Notes: a model not told the origin generated them from the sequence alone. A stretch of 39,329 bases of DNA from an uncultured Rikenellaceae bacterium (GCA_944326945.1 CALVFY010000024.1:1-39329); one strand, 5' to 3'; positions 17,839 through 26,303 are shown, counted from the stretch's first letter. A program made the numbers and translations.

Positions 17839-20268
17839 ATGAGCAAAAAACATAAAAACGAAATCGAAGAGTTTGCCGGCATATCAGATATGCTCGAAGG
17901 CAAACATCAAGTCATCCCCATCGTCTCGAGCGAAGATGACGAAATCACAACCGACGTTGTAATTCCCGATCAGCTTCCTATTCTCACACTACGCAGTTCG
18001 GTGCTCTTCCCGGGTTCCATTACCCCCATCACCGTAGGGCGTGAGAAATCGATGCGTCTGATCCGCGAAGTGGAGACCGGAGCGGGTATCCTCGGGGCTG
18101 CGCTTCAAAAAGAAGCGGATATCGAACAACCCGGACCCGATGATATTTACAAGATAGGAACCGCTGCACGCATTCTCAAAATCCTGGAAATGCCCAACGG
18201 AAACCTGACGGTCATTCTGCATGGATTGAAGAAGATAGAGATTACCGAATTTCTATCCTCCGACCCCTACTTCACAGCCAAGGTCAATCCGCTGAAAGAC
18301 TCGGCTCCGGAACGCGGCAATGTGGAATTCGAAGCATTGGTCGACTCCATTCGAGACGTGGCATTGAACATCATCAACGTTTCTCCCAATATGCCCAAAG
18401 AGGCTTCGTTTGCCATCAAGAACATCGACAGCAAACGGGGAATCATCAACTTCATCTGCTCGAATATCGATCTGGCCGATGCCGACCGTCAACGATTGCT
18501 GGAAGCTCCGGGGCTATTGGCTCGGGCACGCCGTCTGTTGGAGATTCTGATCCGCGAACAACAGCTCGTGGAACTCAAAAGCGAGATCCAGAGCAAAGTA
18601 AAACAGAATCTGGACCAACAACAACGGGAATATTTCCTGCAACAGCAGATCCGCACCATTCAGGACGAATTGGGAGGCGATCCAGTAGACAATGACATAG
18701 CCGAATTGCGAAACCGGGCCAAGAAAAAGAAGTGGAACAAAGAGGTTGCCGAGACCTTCGAAAAAGAGGTAAGCAAATTGGAACGGCTCAATCCGGCCGT
18801 AGCGGAATATTCGGTTCAGATGACCTATCTGCAACTGATGCTCGACCTGCCGTGGAACGAGACGACCAAGGACAACCTCGACCTGCAACGGGCCCGTAAA
18901 CGACTCGACGCCGATCATTTCGGACTGGAGGAGGTGAAAGAGCGTATTCTGGAACATCTGGCCATTATCAAACTGAAAGGCGATTTGAAATCGCCGATCA
19001 TCTGCCTGTATGGTCCTCCGGGTGTGGGTAAAACATCATTGGGCAAATCGGTGGCCGAATCGCTCAAACGCAAGTTCGGACGTATTTCATTGGGTGGCCT
19101 GCACGACGAGGCGGAAATCCGCGGACACCGCCGTACCTATATCGGAGCCATGCCCGGACGAATCATCCAGACCATCAAACGATGCGGTTCGTCGAATCCG
19201 GTCATCATTCTCGATGAGGTAGACAAGGTGGGAATCGGGAACCATGGAGACCCTTCGTCGGCCCTGCTCGAGGTGCTCGATCCGGAACAGAACACCACGT
19301 TCCACGACAACTACCTCGACATGGAATATGACCTGTCGAAAGTGCTCTTCATCGCCACGGCCAACAACATCGCCAATATCAATCCGGCCCTCAGAGACCG
19401 AATGGAGATGATAAACATCCCGGGATACATTCTCGAGGACAAGATCGAAATCGCCCGCAAACACCTGATTCCCAAACAACTCGAAGCGCATGGCGTTCCG
19501 GCCAAAGAGCTGAAGATCGCTCCGGCCGTGATCGAAAAGATCATCTCCGAATATACGCGTGAATCGGGTGTGCGGACATTGGATAAACTGTTGGCAAAAA
19601 TTGCCCGCCACAGAGCAAAAAATATCGGATTCAACGAAGAGTACAATCCTCAGATTTCGGCTGCCGATGTGGAAAGAATTCTGGGACTGCCCAAATTCCA
19701 AAACGACATGTATGAGGTGGGCGGAATCACGGGTGTGGTAACCGGATTGGCATGGACCGAAGTGGGAGGAGACATTCTCTATATTGAATCGATCCTCACT
19801 CCGGGCAAAGGGGCCCTCAACCTGACAGGCAATTTGGGTGACGTAATGAAAGAATCGGCCACCATCGCACTCGAATGGGTAAAAGGTCACTACGAAGAAT
19901 TGGGTATCGACCGCGAGAAGTTCGAGAAATTCGACATCAATATCCACGTTCCCGAGGGCGCCATTCCCAAAGATGGCCCAAGTGCAGGTATCACGATGGT
20001 CACCTCGTTGGTTTCGACCTATACGGGACGAAAGGTCAAAGACCGGATCGCCATGACGGGAGAGACCACACTGCGCGGACGTGTTATGCCTGTGGGGGGA
20101 ATCAAGGAGAAGATTTTGGCGGCCAAGCGAGCCGGCATCACCGATCTTATCCTCTGTGAGGACAACCGTAAGGACATCTCCGAAATCAAGCCAGAATACA
20201 TCAAGGGACTTACGTTCCATTATGTCCGTACGAACAACGATGTACTTGAACTGGCACTTCAGAAATAG
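17839..20268 (+). CDS. lon: ATP-dependent Lon protease
   Basis: The 809-residue protein has an N-terminal substrate-recognition domain (starting around LPILTLRSSVLFPGSITPI), a long coiled-coil region (about 225-320), an AAA+ module with Walker A GPPGVGKT (about 392-399) and Walker B VIILDEVDK, and a C-terminal protease domain. The Ser-Lys catalytic dyad is Ser715 in KDGPSAG and Lys758 in GGIKEK. It degrades misfolded and regulatory proteins in the cytoplasm. The start at 17839 is preceded by GGAGAG at good spacing. A terminator follows at 20287-20320, so lon is probably transcribed alone. Confidence 0.98.
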   Translation: MSKKHKNEIEEFAGISDMLEGKHQVIPIVSSEDDEITTDVVIPDQLPILTLRSSVLFPGSITPITVGREKSMRLIREVETGAGILGAALQKEADIEQPGPDDIYKIGTAARILKILEMPNGNLTVILHGLKKIEITEFLSSDPYFTAKVNPLKDSAPERGNVEFEALVDSIRDVALNIINVSPNMPKEASFAIKNIDSKRGIINFICSNIDLADADRQRLLEAPGLLARARRLLEILIREQQLVELKSEIQSKVKQNLDQQQREYFLQQQIRTIQDELGGDPVDNDIAELRNRAKKKKWNKEVAETFEKEVSKLERLNPAVAEYSVQMTYLQLMLDLPWNETTKDNLDLQRARKRLDADHFGLEEVKERILEHLAIIKLKGDLKSPIICLYGPPGVGKTSLGKSVAESLKRKFGRISLGGLHDEAEIRGHRRTYIGAMPGRIIQTIKRCGSSNPVIILDEVDKVGIGNHGDPSSALLEVLDPEQNTTFHDNYLDMEYDLSKVLFIATANNIANINPALRDRMEMINIPGYILEDKIEIARKHLIPKQLEAHGVPAKELKIAPAVIEKIISEYTRESGVRTLDKLLAKIARHRAKNIGFNEEYNPQISAADVERILGLPKFQNDMYEVGGITGVVTGLAWTEVGGDILYIESILTPGKGALNLTGNLGDVMKESATIALEWVKGHYEELGIDREKFEKFDINIHVPEGAIPKDGPSAGITMVTSLVSTYTGRKVKDRIAMTGETTLRGRVMPVGGIKEKILAAKRAGITDLILCEDNRKDISEIKPEYIKGLTFHYVRTNNDVLELALQK

Positions 20269-20286
20269 CCGGTACCTCCGGAAATT

Positions 20287-20320
20287 AAAAATCCCTGCCA
20301 TGTTCAGCGGGGATTTTTTT
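20287..20320 (+). terminator. Rho-independent terminator of lon
   Basis: ATCCCTG (20291-20297) pairs with CAG plus GGGAT (20305-20314, two-base bulge), extended by AAAA/TTTT, and is followed by a run of seven T. Confidence 0.75.
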
Positions 20321-20421
20321 ATATAAAGTCTTTCGGGTTGCCTCTTTCCAGAACCGACTTACCCAAAAACTGATCTTCTATGGATACACAAATCCTCTGC
20401 TCCATCAAGTAAAAAGAAAAA

Positions 20422-20439
20422 CTCCCGGGAAACCGGGAG
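20422..20439 (-). terminator. Rho-independent terminator of the repeat-protein gene
   Basis: CTCCCGG-GAAA-CCGGGAG is a perfect 7-base-pair stem with a four-base loop. On the minus strand it is followed by TTTTTCTTTTT. Confidence 0.85.
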
Positions 20440-20482
20440 CTTTCTTACCACTTAATCCTTAACAGAAGATTTTTCATTTCAT

Positions 20483-21022
20483 TTAGCTCAGCGAAGGGGC
20501 CGGAGTCTCTTTAGCGGGTTCGCTTTTCGAGGGTTCATCCTTTTTAGGCTCATCCTTGGAGGGTTCTGCCGGAGTCTGAGGAGCCTGGGCAATCAGAATA
20601 CTCTCTTTCGGACAATCTTTCGGATCGGTTTTTGCCGGTTCATCCTGTTTAGGCTCATCCTTGGAGGGTTCTGCCGGAGTCTGAGGAGCCTGGGCAATCA
20701 GAATAGATGCCGGTTCTGCCTTCTTCACCGTATCTGCCGGAGCCTCCTTTTCGGGCTCCTGAGCAATCAGAATAGACTCTTTCTTGGGCTCATCCTTTTT
20801 AGTCGTATCGGCAGGTTCTGCCTGGGGCTCTTGAGCAATCGCGAAGAGAATCTGTTTCGAGTCTTCTTTTTGAGGCTCCTCTTTCGGAGTATCTTTCTGG
20901 GGTTCTGCGGGCTGTTCTTTGGGAGATTCAGGAGTCTGGGGGGCAGGAGCCTGCGCCACTACCAACGTTGCACTACCCAAAAACATCAAAAACATCGCTA
21001 CGGAAACAACTGACTTTTTCAT
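20483..21022 (-). CDS. Exported Pro/Glu/Lys-rich repeat protein with ILIAQ units
   Basis: I do not recognise a named family for this 179-residue protein. A Sec signal peptide (residues 1-23, ending VVAQAPAP) leads into a low-complexity, highly charged chain rich in P, E, K, D and Q. Short hydrophobic islands recur: ILFAIAQEP (58-66), SILIAQEP (83-90), SILIAQAP (106-113) and SILIAQAP (141-148). The end of the signal peptide reads like another copy. The last two units are almost identical in DNA (20532-20600 and 20637-20705). One cysteine (137) is present. There is no lipobox and no membrane anchor apart from the signal. The protein would lie in the periplasm or outside the cell. The gene sits downstream of a sigma-54-type regulator gene and has its own terminator. 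Function unknown. Confidence 0.8.
   Translation of the reverse strand: MKKSVVSVAMFLMFLGSATLVVAQAPAPQTPESPKEQPAEPQKDTPKEEPQKEDSKQILFAIAQEPQAEPADTTKKDEPKKESILIAQEPEKEAPADTVKKAEPASILIAQAPQTPAEPSKDEPKQDEPAKTDPKDCPKESILIAQAPQTPAEPSKDEPKKDEPSKSEPAKETPAPSLS
20532..20600. repeat. 69-base direct repeat, copy 1, inside the repeat-protein gene
   Basis: The segment is identical to 20637-20705 except for one base (T at 20542, G at 20647). The copies start 105 bases (35 codons) apart and are in frame. This indicates recent internal duplication. Confidence 0.95.
20637..20705. repeat. 69-base direct repeat, copy 2, inside the repeat-protein gene
   Basis: Partner of 20532-20600, with a single mismatch. It encodes one ILIAQAPQTPAEPSKDEP unit and could expand or contract by recombination without breaking the frame. 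Confidence 0.95.
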
Positions 21023-21082
21023 CTCTCTAAATTTTTAATGTGAATACTTTTTATTTCCAGTTTCTTTGTGAACTTCTTCTGC

Positions 21083-21115
21083 CCTGTTTTAGTTCAATCT
21101 GCATACCAAAACAGG
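21083..21115 (-). promoter_or_regulatory. Inverted repeat with a partial sigma-54-like element upstream of the repeat-protein gene
   Basis: CCTGTTTT (21083-21090) and AAAACAGG (21108-21115) are perfect inverted arms with a 17-base spacer. Between them the minus strand reads TTGGTATGCAGATTGAA (21109 to 21093), which keeps the -24 GG and spacing of a sigma-54 promoter but has GA instead of GC at -12. No TAnnTTTG element is seen upstream of this gene. The reading as a promoter is tentative. Confidence 0.3.
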
Positions 21116-21205
21116 CAAAAAACAACAAGCAACTGAAAAACAGTACATTAAAAAACAAGAGGTTTTCTGAAAAGGGATAAAAATGGGGAAAAAGCGTGAA
21201 AAATT

Positions 21206-21239
21206 GTGGAATATTTCCACAAAAATGTCCACATTCCAC
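21206..21239 (-). promoter_or_regulatory. GTGGAA/TTCCAC dyad with an extra half site: enhancer-like site or terminator of the regulator gene
   Basis: GTGGAATATTTCCAC (21206-21220) is a perfect dyad with a 3-base centre, followed by a related half site ending ATTCCAC (21233-21239). It lies just after the stop of the regulator gene and about 100 bases upstream of the sigma-54-like element. It could be a binding site for the NtrC-type regulator. On the minus strand it is also followed by AATTTTTC, so a weak terminator is the alternative. Confidence 0.35.
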
Positions 21240-21243
21240 TCTC

Positions 21244-22635
21244 TTATTCCATATGATAAGCCTTCAGTTTATTGTAAAGCGTCTTACGATCTATACCCAA
21301 CAGACGGGCTGCCTTCGATTTATTGTCTCCGCTGAGTCGCAAAGCCTGACGAATCTGTTCGATCTCCGTGGCTCGATCCCGTAATGTGGCAGGAGCCGGA
21401 ATAGCTCCCGCACCCGAAGAAGAAACTTCGGATAAATTCACAGGTGTCTCTGACGGATGCATCTCTACGGGCAATTCTCGACAAGAGATATAATCCGACG
21501 AAGCCAACAAGGTGGCACAGCGTACCACATTCTTCAACTGCCGCAAATTACCCGGCCAATCATAGGCCATCATCCACTCCACGGCACCCGAGTCGAATCC
21601 TACCACATGCCGTTCCAACTCCCGATTGGCCTGATCCAGGAAAAAGTCGGCATACAACATAATATCGTCGCGCTGTTCACGCAGGTCAGGCATCCGAAGG
21701 GTAAATTCGTTGATCCGATGGAAAAGATCCTCCCGAAAACTCTTGGCAGCGATCGCCGCCTCCAGATTTTCATTCGTGGCGGAAACCAAACGGATATCCA
21801 CATCTATCTCCTCCGTTCCTCCCACCGGACGAATCTTTCGTTCCTGCAATGCACGGAGTAATTGAACCTGTACCTCGTAACTCAAATTTCCGATCTCATC
21901 CAAAAATAGCGTACCGCCATTCGCCGCCTCGAAAGCTCCCCGCTTATCACTCTGAGCTCCCGTAAAAGAACCTTTCACATGACCGAAAAATTCCGATGCG
22001 GCCAAATCCCGAGGAATCGCGCCACAATCTATCGCCACGAACGGTTTCCCTTTCCGTTTGCTACCTTCGTGGATCATTCGTGCGACATGTTCCTTGCCGG
22101 TACCGCTCGCTCCATTAATCAACACAGACATATTGGTCGGAGCCACCAGACGCACATAGTCATAGAGTTTTCGTGCCGCCTCACTACGTCCCTCCACAAA
22201 CCCGGCATAGTTTTCGGATTCAGCATCAGCCTCCTCACTCTCCACGTTTTCTTTCTCGAGAGGCCGTTCCTTTTCTGCCGGAGAAAGAGCCTCTTCGATC
22301 TTGGAAAGCAACTCGTCCGGATTGACCGGTTTGGCGACATAATCCCTCGCACCGAGTTTCATACTGCGCACAGCTGTCTGAATATCGGCATAACTGGTCA
22401 TCACGATCACCGGTAAAGCGGGCCGATGATCGGCGATCCACTGCAACAAGAAAATACCATCCCGATCGGGCAATCGCATATCGGTCAGCACCAACGAATA
22501 CTCCGAAGACTCCAACTGTTGTTGAGCCGCCTCGACACGGGAAACCGTCTCCGCCTCGAATCCTTTCCGAGTGAGCCAGGTTTTCAGCATCAGTGCAAAC
22601 GTAATATCATCTTCCACAATCAACAGTCGTCTCAT
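21244..22635 (-). CDS. Sigma-54-dependent response regulator (NtrC/AtoC type)
   Basis: The 463-residue protein has three domains. The receiver domain covers residues 1-115, with acidic pocket D9/D10, phospho-acceptor D52 (LTDMRLP) and lysine 102. The AAA+ sigma-54 interaction domain covers about 145-375, with Walker A GASGTGKE (175-182), the sigma-54 contact loop GSFTGA (222-227, serine in place of the usual alanine) and Walker B GTLFLDEI (241-248). A Fis-type helix-turn-helix lies at the C terminus (LGIDRKTLYNKLKAY). It should activate sigma-54 promoters when phosphorylated. It begins 12 bases after the hybrid kinase stop, so the two form a cognate pair. Target genes are not known; the neighbouring exported repeat protein is one candidate. 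Confidence 0.96.
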   Translation of the reverse strand: MRRLLIVEDDITFALMLKTWLTRKGFEAETVSRVEAAQQQLESSEYSLVLTDMRLPDRDGIFLLQWIADHRPALPVIVMTSYADIQTAVRSMKLGARDYVAKPVNPDELLSKIEEALSPAEKERPLEKENVESEEADAESENYAGFVEGRSEAARKLYDYVRLVAPTNMSVLINGASGTGKEHVARMIHEGSKRKGKPFVAIDCGAIPRDLAASEFFGHVKGSFTGAQSDKRGAFEAANGGTLFLDEIGNLSYEVQVQLLRALQERKIRPVGGTEEIDVDIRLVSATNENLEAAIAAKSFREDLFHRINEFTLRMPDLREQRDDIMLYADFFLDQANRELERHVVGFDSGAVEWMMAYDWPGNLRQLKNVVRCATLLASSDYISCRELPVEMHPSETPVNLSEVSSSGAGAIPAPATLRDRATEIEQIRQALRLSGDNKSKAARLLGIDRKTLYNKLKAYHME

Positions 22636-22647
22636 TTCTTCCTTATT

Positions 22648-25155
22648 TTAAAGCAAAGTTAACTCTTTTTCTGCTTTTCGAATCACTTCGGCAATCAGTT
22701 TCGCCACCTCTTCCGTATCACTCCGTACCCGATCCGTCAATCCTTCCCGATTCATCTCCAACGATTTCAGCAGCACCGTCAGCGACGAATTTCCCAACAT
22801 CGTAAAAACCGGCAACATTTTATGAGCCAAAGCCCGAATCGATGCCATATCGTCAGCAGCCAAAGCACTTAACAGTGACTGCCGATTTTCGCCCGACTGT
22901 TCGACAAAACTATGTAAAATCTCGGCTGCGGCTTTCGGATCATCGCCGGCAAATGCCGTAAGTGCACCGAAATCCGCTCCATTTTCTCTATCCTCACTCA
23001 ATTTATCAACAGCCTCATCATCCTTCTGTTCGATCTCCCGCCCCGTAACCCGAGCAATACACGCGGCCAGTTCGTCCAGCAAAAACGGTTTATGCAAAGC
23101 ATCGGCAAATCCTTCCTGCCGCATTCGCTCCCGGGTCTGATCCGAACGGGCAGAGACAGCTATAACAGGAATCTTTGCATCCACCTCACGCACTCGTGCC
23201 AACAATTTGAATCCATCCAGTGCAGGCATCTGCAGATCGGTAAATAGCAAATCGTATCGGCGCTTACGAATCATCTCGAACACATATTCGGGACTTCCGC
23301 AAGAATCGGCATCCACCCCCAAGCGTGTACACATTGCCTGCATCAATTCCAACTGCAGGGGATCGTCATCCACCAACAGGCAACTGAGTCCGGCGAACAG
23401 CGGTCCGTCCGATTTCCCCTCGCACACACTCTCCTCATCCGTGCTCTGAGGTTCATCAGAAACCTGAGGTTCGTCGAGCGGAATTTGAACGGAAAATGTA
23501 CTTCCTTCCCCCTTTTTGCTCTGTAAAGAGAGACGCCCGCCCAGTAACTCGACCAATTTCCGGGTGATGGAAAGACCAAGCCCGAATCCCTCCACGCCTT
23601 GAGCCGAAGGCAGACGTACAAATTCCTGAAATATCTTCTCCTGCTCGGCTTCCCCGATCCCCCGACCGGTATCCCGTACGGCAAATCGCAGAATCCGGCC
23701 CCCTTCTATGGATACAGTAAGTACCACTTCTCCCCGATCGGTGAATTTAAACGCATTCGAAAGCAGATTATCTGCAATTTGGCGAATCCGGAATGGATCG
23801 CCCACCGACTCCCGGTCCAATCCTCTGCCCGGCTCATACCGGAAATCAACCCCTTGTTTCTCCGCCACCGGGCCATATCCGGCCGCAATGGTCTCGAACA
23901 GCCGAGCCGGTTCGAAAACCACCCGGCTAACATCCATCTTATTGCAATCCAACCGATGGAAATCAAGCAACTGATTCACCAGCCTCAACAGATGTTCGGA
24001 CGAATCCTTCATGTTCTGCAAATAGAGTCGTTGCCGCTTGTCCTGCACCAACCGAGAGAGCAGATCGATATAACCGATCACCGACCCCAACGGAGCCTTG
24101 ATATCATGAGTGATAGTCAACATCAAACGTTCCCTGAGCGCCAACAACTCTTCGGCATATTGATTGGCCGCCTCCAACTCTCTCCGATAACGGTTGCCTC
24201 GCCCGATATCCCGCCAGATCAACAACAGGAAAAACAACATGAGCACCACCGCACCGATCGCGATTCCTCCCACCACACGCGAGGCATGACGTTCCGTATC
24301 ATGCTGCATCTCCATCCGCTGTATCTCCTGCTGAATAATCTCCTCCTCGACATCGAGAATCAAACGGTTAATCTTCTGAGTCACAATCTGACTGCTATAC
24401 CGCATCTTTTGTCCGTCTTCCCAGGCCTGATCATAAATCTGCTGTCGTTGTTGGTTCACATTTCCCTGTAGATTCCGCAACACGCCGGCAATCGTATCGG
24501 CCGGATTAAACGGCAGAGTATCGGCCACAATCCTCGTAGAATAGGTAATCACCACATTCGAATCGGCTTGTTCCGGAGAAAACAGATCGGCCAATCTTTT
24601 CAAAAATCCTCGCTTACGGACATGAGTGGTCACCGTACGCGAAGTATCGCTGGTCACAATCACCTCCCCGCGTCTGATCGTGTCCGGAGCCAACGGTTGA
24701 TTCTCCGACAAAATACGCTCGATATTTTCATTATAAAGAGATCCTGCAGCAGCCTTTCTCACATTACTGCGCAAACTGAACGTACTGCGTGCTTTCACCC
24801 TCAGCAACATCGAAATACTGTCGATTCGCAAAATCTGCATCGAATCGGCCGACTCGACGGCAATAGCCCGCAACGAATCTATATCCTGCTGTACGAGCCC
24901 GAGTTCCCTCACATACCTCTTTTCATAGGAAAGATAACCTGCCAACATCAACTGCCCATAACTTTCGGTCTGGTACAGATGATACAAGGTACTGGTAATC
25001 AAACTACGTTTCGTCTGAAGTTGAGTCTGTACCTCATCCATTTGGGCAATTTTAACCATTTCGCCATAGATATAGCGGACTGCGACAACGGCTACCGCCG
25101 CCGTCAACAAATATCCCAACAGGATCTTCGCTTTAACGTACTTGGACTGTTTCAC
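22648..25155 (-). CDS. Hybrid sensor histidine kinase with receiver and HPt domains
   Basis: The 835-residue inner-membrane protein has membrane helices at about 9-28 and 293-313 bounding a 265-residue, mostly helical periplasmic sensor. A dimerisation and phosphoacceptor box follows (THDIKAPLGS, His350). The ATPase has an N box (DNLLSNAFKF, about 462-471), DTGRGIG (495-501) and GFGLGLSI (523-530). A receiver domain has Asp640 in FTDLQMP. The C-terminal HPt domain has His778 in LAHKMLP. This gives a complete phosphorelay (His-Asp-His) in one chain, passing to Asp52 of the adjacent regulator. The start is GTG, with AAGGAG 8 bases upstream. The sensor domain shows no recognisable ligand-binding fold. 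Confidence 0.95.
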   Translation of the reverse strand: MKQSKYVKAKILLGYLLTAAVAVVAVRYIYGEMVKIAQMDEVQTQLQTKRSLITSTLYHLYQTESYGQLMLAGYLSYEKRYVRELGLVQQDIDSLRAIAVESADSMQILRIDSISMLLRVKARSTFSLRSNVRKAAAGSLYNENIERILSENQPLAPDTIRRGEVIVTSDTSRTVTTHVRKRGFLKRLADLFSPEQADSNVVITYSTRIVADTLPFNPADTIAGVLRNLQGNVNQQRQQIYDQAWEDGQKMRYSSQIVTQKINRLILDVEEEIIQQEIQRMEMQHDTERHASRVVGGIAIGAVVLMLFFLLLIWRDIGRGNRYRRELEAANQYAEELLALRERLMLTITHDIKAPLGSVIGYIDLLSRLVQDKRQRLYLQNMKDSSEHLLRLVNQLLDFHRLDCNKMDVSRVVFEPARLFETIAAGYGPVAEKQGVDFRYEPGRGLDRESVGDPFRIRQIADNLLSNAFKFTDRGEVVLTVSIEGGRILRFAVRDTGRGIGEAEQEKIFQEFVRLPSAQGVEGFGLGLSITRKLVELLGGRLSLQSKKGEGSTFSVQIPLDEPQVSDEPQSTDEESVCEGKSDGPLFAGLSCLLVDDDPLQLELMQAMCTRLGVDADSCGSPEYVFEMIRKRRYDLLFTDLQMPALDGFKLLARVREVDAKIPVIAVSARSDQTRERMRQEGFADALHKPFLLDELAACIARVTGREIEQKDDEAVDKLSEDRENGADFGALTAFAGDDPKAAAEILHSFVEQSGENRQSLLSALAADDMASIRALAHKMLPVFTMLGNSSLTVLLKSLEMNREGLTDRVRSDTEEVAKLIAEVIRKAEKELTLL

Positions 25156-25176
25156 TGTTTCTTCTCCTTACGGGCA

Positions 25177-25184
25177 CAAAGATA
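25177..25184 (-). promoter_or_regulatory. Promoter -7 element of the kinase/regulator operon
   Basis: The minus strand reads TATCTTTG about 21 bases upstream of the GTG start, predicting a very short leader that still includes the AAGGAG ribosome binding site. Confidence 0.55.
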
Positions 25185-25218
25185 ATACGAATCCGGGATT
25201 TCGTGTCCAGACACAAAA

Positions 25219-25251
25219 ATGCGGGAATATTCTGTGTGAATATTCCCGCAT
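25219..25251 (-). terminator. Rho-independent terminator after the small ORF and ECF sigma gene
   Basis: ATGCGGGAATATTC (25219-25232) and GAATATTCCCGCAT (25238-25251) form a perfect 14-base-pair stem with a 5-base loop. On the minus strand it is followed by TTTTTG. Confidence 0.9.
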
Positions 25252-25260
25252 AGCAATCCC

Positions 25261-25401
25261 TTAAGCTCTCTTACCGAAAAGTTCCCGAAGATACGTATCC
25301 AGATAGAGCAACTCATAGTCACCCTGTATCACTCGACTCAGAAACATATCTTCCTCATCGGGATCAGCTTTTGCCAAAGCGTCATTGTCAAACTCCTCCA
25401 T
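25261..25401 (-). CDS. Small acidic protein downstream of the ECF sigma factor
   Basis: This 46-codon frame runs from ATG 25401 to TAA 25261. It encodes a small acidic, soluble protein beginning MEEFDNDALAKADPDEED and ending in a helical stretch with LYLDTYLRELFGKRA. It has no signal or membrane segment. The frame is the same as that of the sigma factor and stays open for 16 codons upstream of the ATG, back to the sigma stop, so an alternative upstream non-ATG start is possible. It lies 54 bases after the sigma gene and just before a strong terminator, so it is co-transcribed. It is shaped like a small regulator or anti-sigma-type partner, but I do not recognise it. No clear Shine-Dalgarno site is seen. 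Confidence 0.6.
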   Translation of the reverse strand: MEEFDNDALAKADPDEEDMFLSRVIQGDYELLYLDTYLRELFGKRA

Positions 25402-25455
25402 AGGCTTTATCGTTTTTACAGTAAAACGACCGCCTATCTCTTTTATTGTCCCGGG

Positions 25456-26040
25456 TCAGCTCAAAATAAGCTGTTTTTCCTGGATCATTTTCCGCAGATT
25501 GATCAACGCATACCGCATACGCCCCAAAGCCGTATTGATACTTACCTCGGTTTGTTCCGCGATCTCTTTGAAACTCAATCCGCTGTAATAACGCATCATT
25601 ACCACTTCCCGCTGTTCGTCGGGCAAATAATCAATCAGTCTACGCACGTCGCTTTCGATCTGATTGGAAACGATATGATCTTCCACCGTGGCATCGGAAA
25701 ATTTCTTGCTGTTCAGAATATCGTACCCTGCATCCGATTCACTCACCTGATTTTGCTGTTTGTTCTGTCGGAAATAGTCGATAACCTGATTATGCGCAAT
25801 ACGCAACACCCACGAAAGGAATTTTCCCGTCTCGACATAACGTCCTTCGCTCAACACGCGAATCACCTTTATGAAAGTCTCCTGAAAAATATCATCGGCC
25901 ACATCCCGATTCTTCACCATCATATAGATGTACTCGGAAACTCTTTTGCGATGCCGTTCTATCAAAACGGAAATAGCGCTTTCATTGCCCGAAAGATAGG
26001 TATTAAGCAGTTCCTGATCGCTTAATGCTTTGAGATTCAT
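25456..26040 (-). CDS. ECF-type RNA polymerase sigma factor
   Basis: The 194-residue protein has sigma region 2 (about residues 20-90, with DVADDIFQETFIKVIRVL and the DNA-melting segment FLSWVLRIAHNQVIDYFR) and region 4 (about 130-185, with LPDEQREVVMMRYYSGLSFKEIAEQTEVSINTALGRMRYA as the -35 binding helix-turn-helix). AGAGGAG precedes the ATG. No classical membrane anti-sigma gene follows; the only co-directional partner is the 46-residue small protein. The linker is longer than in many ECF factors. The regulon and signal are unknown. Confidence 0.95.
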   Translation of the reverse strand: MNLKALSDQELLNTYLSGNESAISVLIERHRKRVSEYIYMMVKNRDVADDIFQETFIKVIRVLSEGRYVETGKFLSWVLRIAHNQVIDYFRQNKQQNQVSESDAGYDILNSKKFSDATVEDHIVSNQIESDVRRLIDYLPDEQREVVMMRYYSGLSFKEIAEQTEVSINTALGRMRYALINLRKMIQEKQLILS

Positions 26041-26256
26041 ACTCTACTCCTCTTGTTTTAGTTTGAAGTAGATCTGGTCGATAGGCAATTCTTTTTTAAT
26101 GAGACAAAACTCGGTTATTATACAATAATTTTCCGCTAAAATAGTTATTTTATTTTAAAACACCAAAATTTACCCTCTAATCCCTCAAACAGCCATTTCA
26201 GCACTTTTGTCATCCTTCAAATATTGTGCCAAAAAACAATTTCAGACACAAAAAAA

Positions 26257-26282
26257 GGGCTGCATTCTGTGGAATGCAGCCC
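26257..26282 (-). terminator. Rho-independent terminator of the MerR/Nif3/zinc-ribbon operon
   Basis: GGGCTGCATTC (26257-26267) and GAATGCAGCCC (26272-26282) form a perfect 11-base-pair stem with a 4-base loop. On the minus strand it is followed by seven or more T. Confidence 0.92.
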
Positions 26283-26303
26283 GTCCAATTTTCTGTAATC
26301 ATT

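Noticed and set aside
19087..20301. 404-codon open frame on the minus strand
   Set aside because: It is antisense to lon and shows no family pattern.
20532..20705. Possible CRISPR-like repeat
   Set aside because: The two 69-base copies are in-frame coding repeats, with no regular short spacers.
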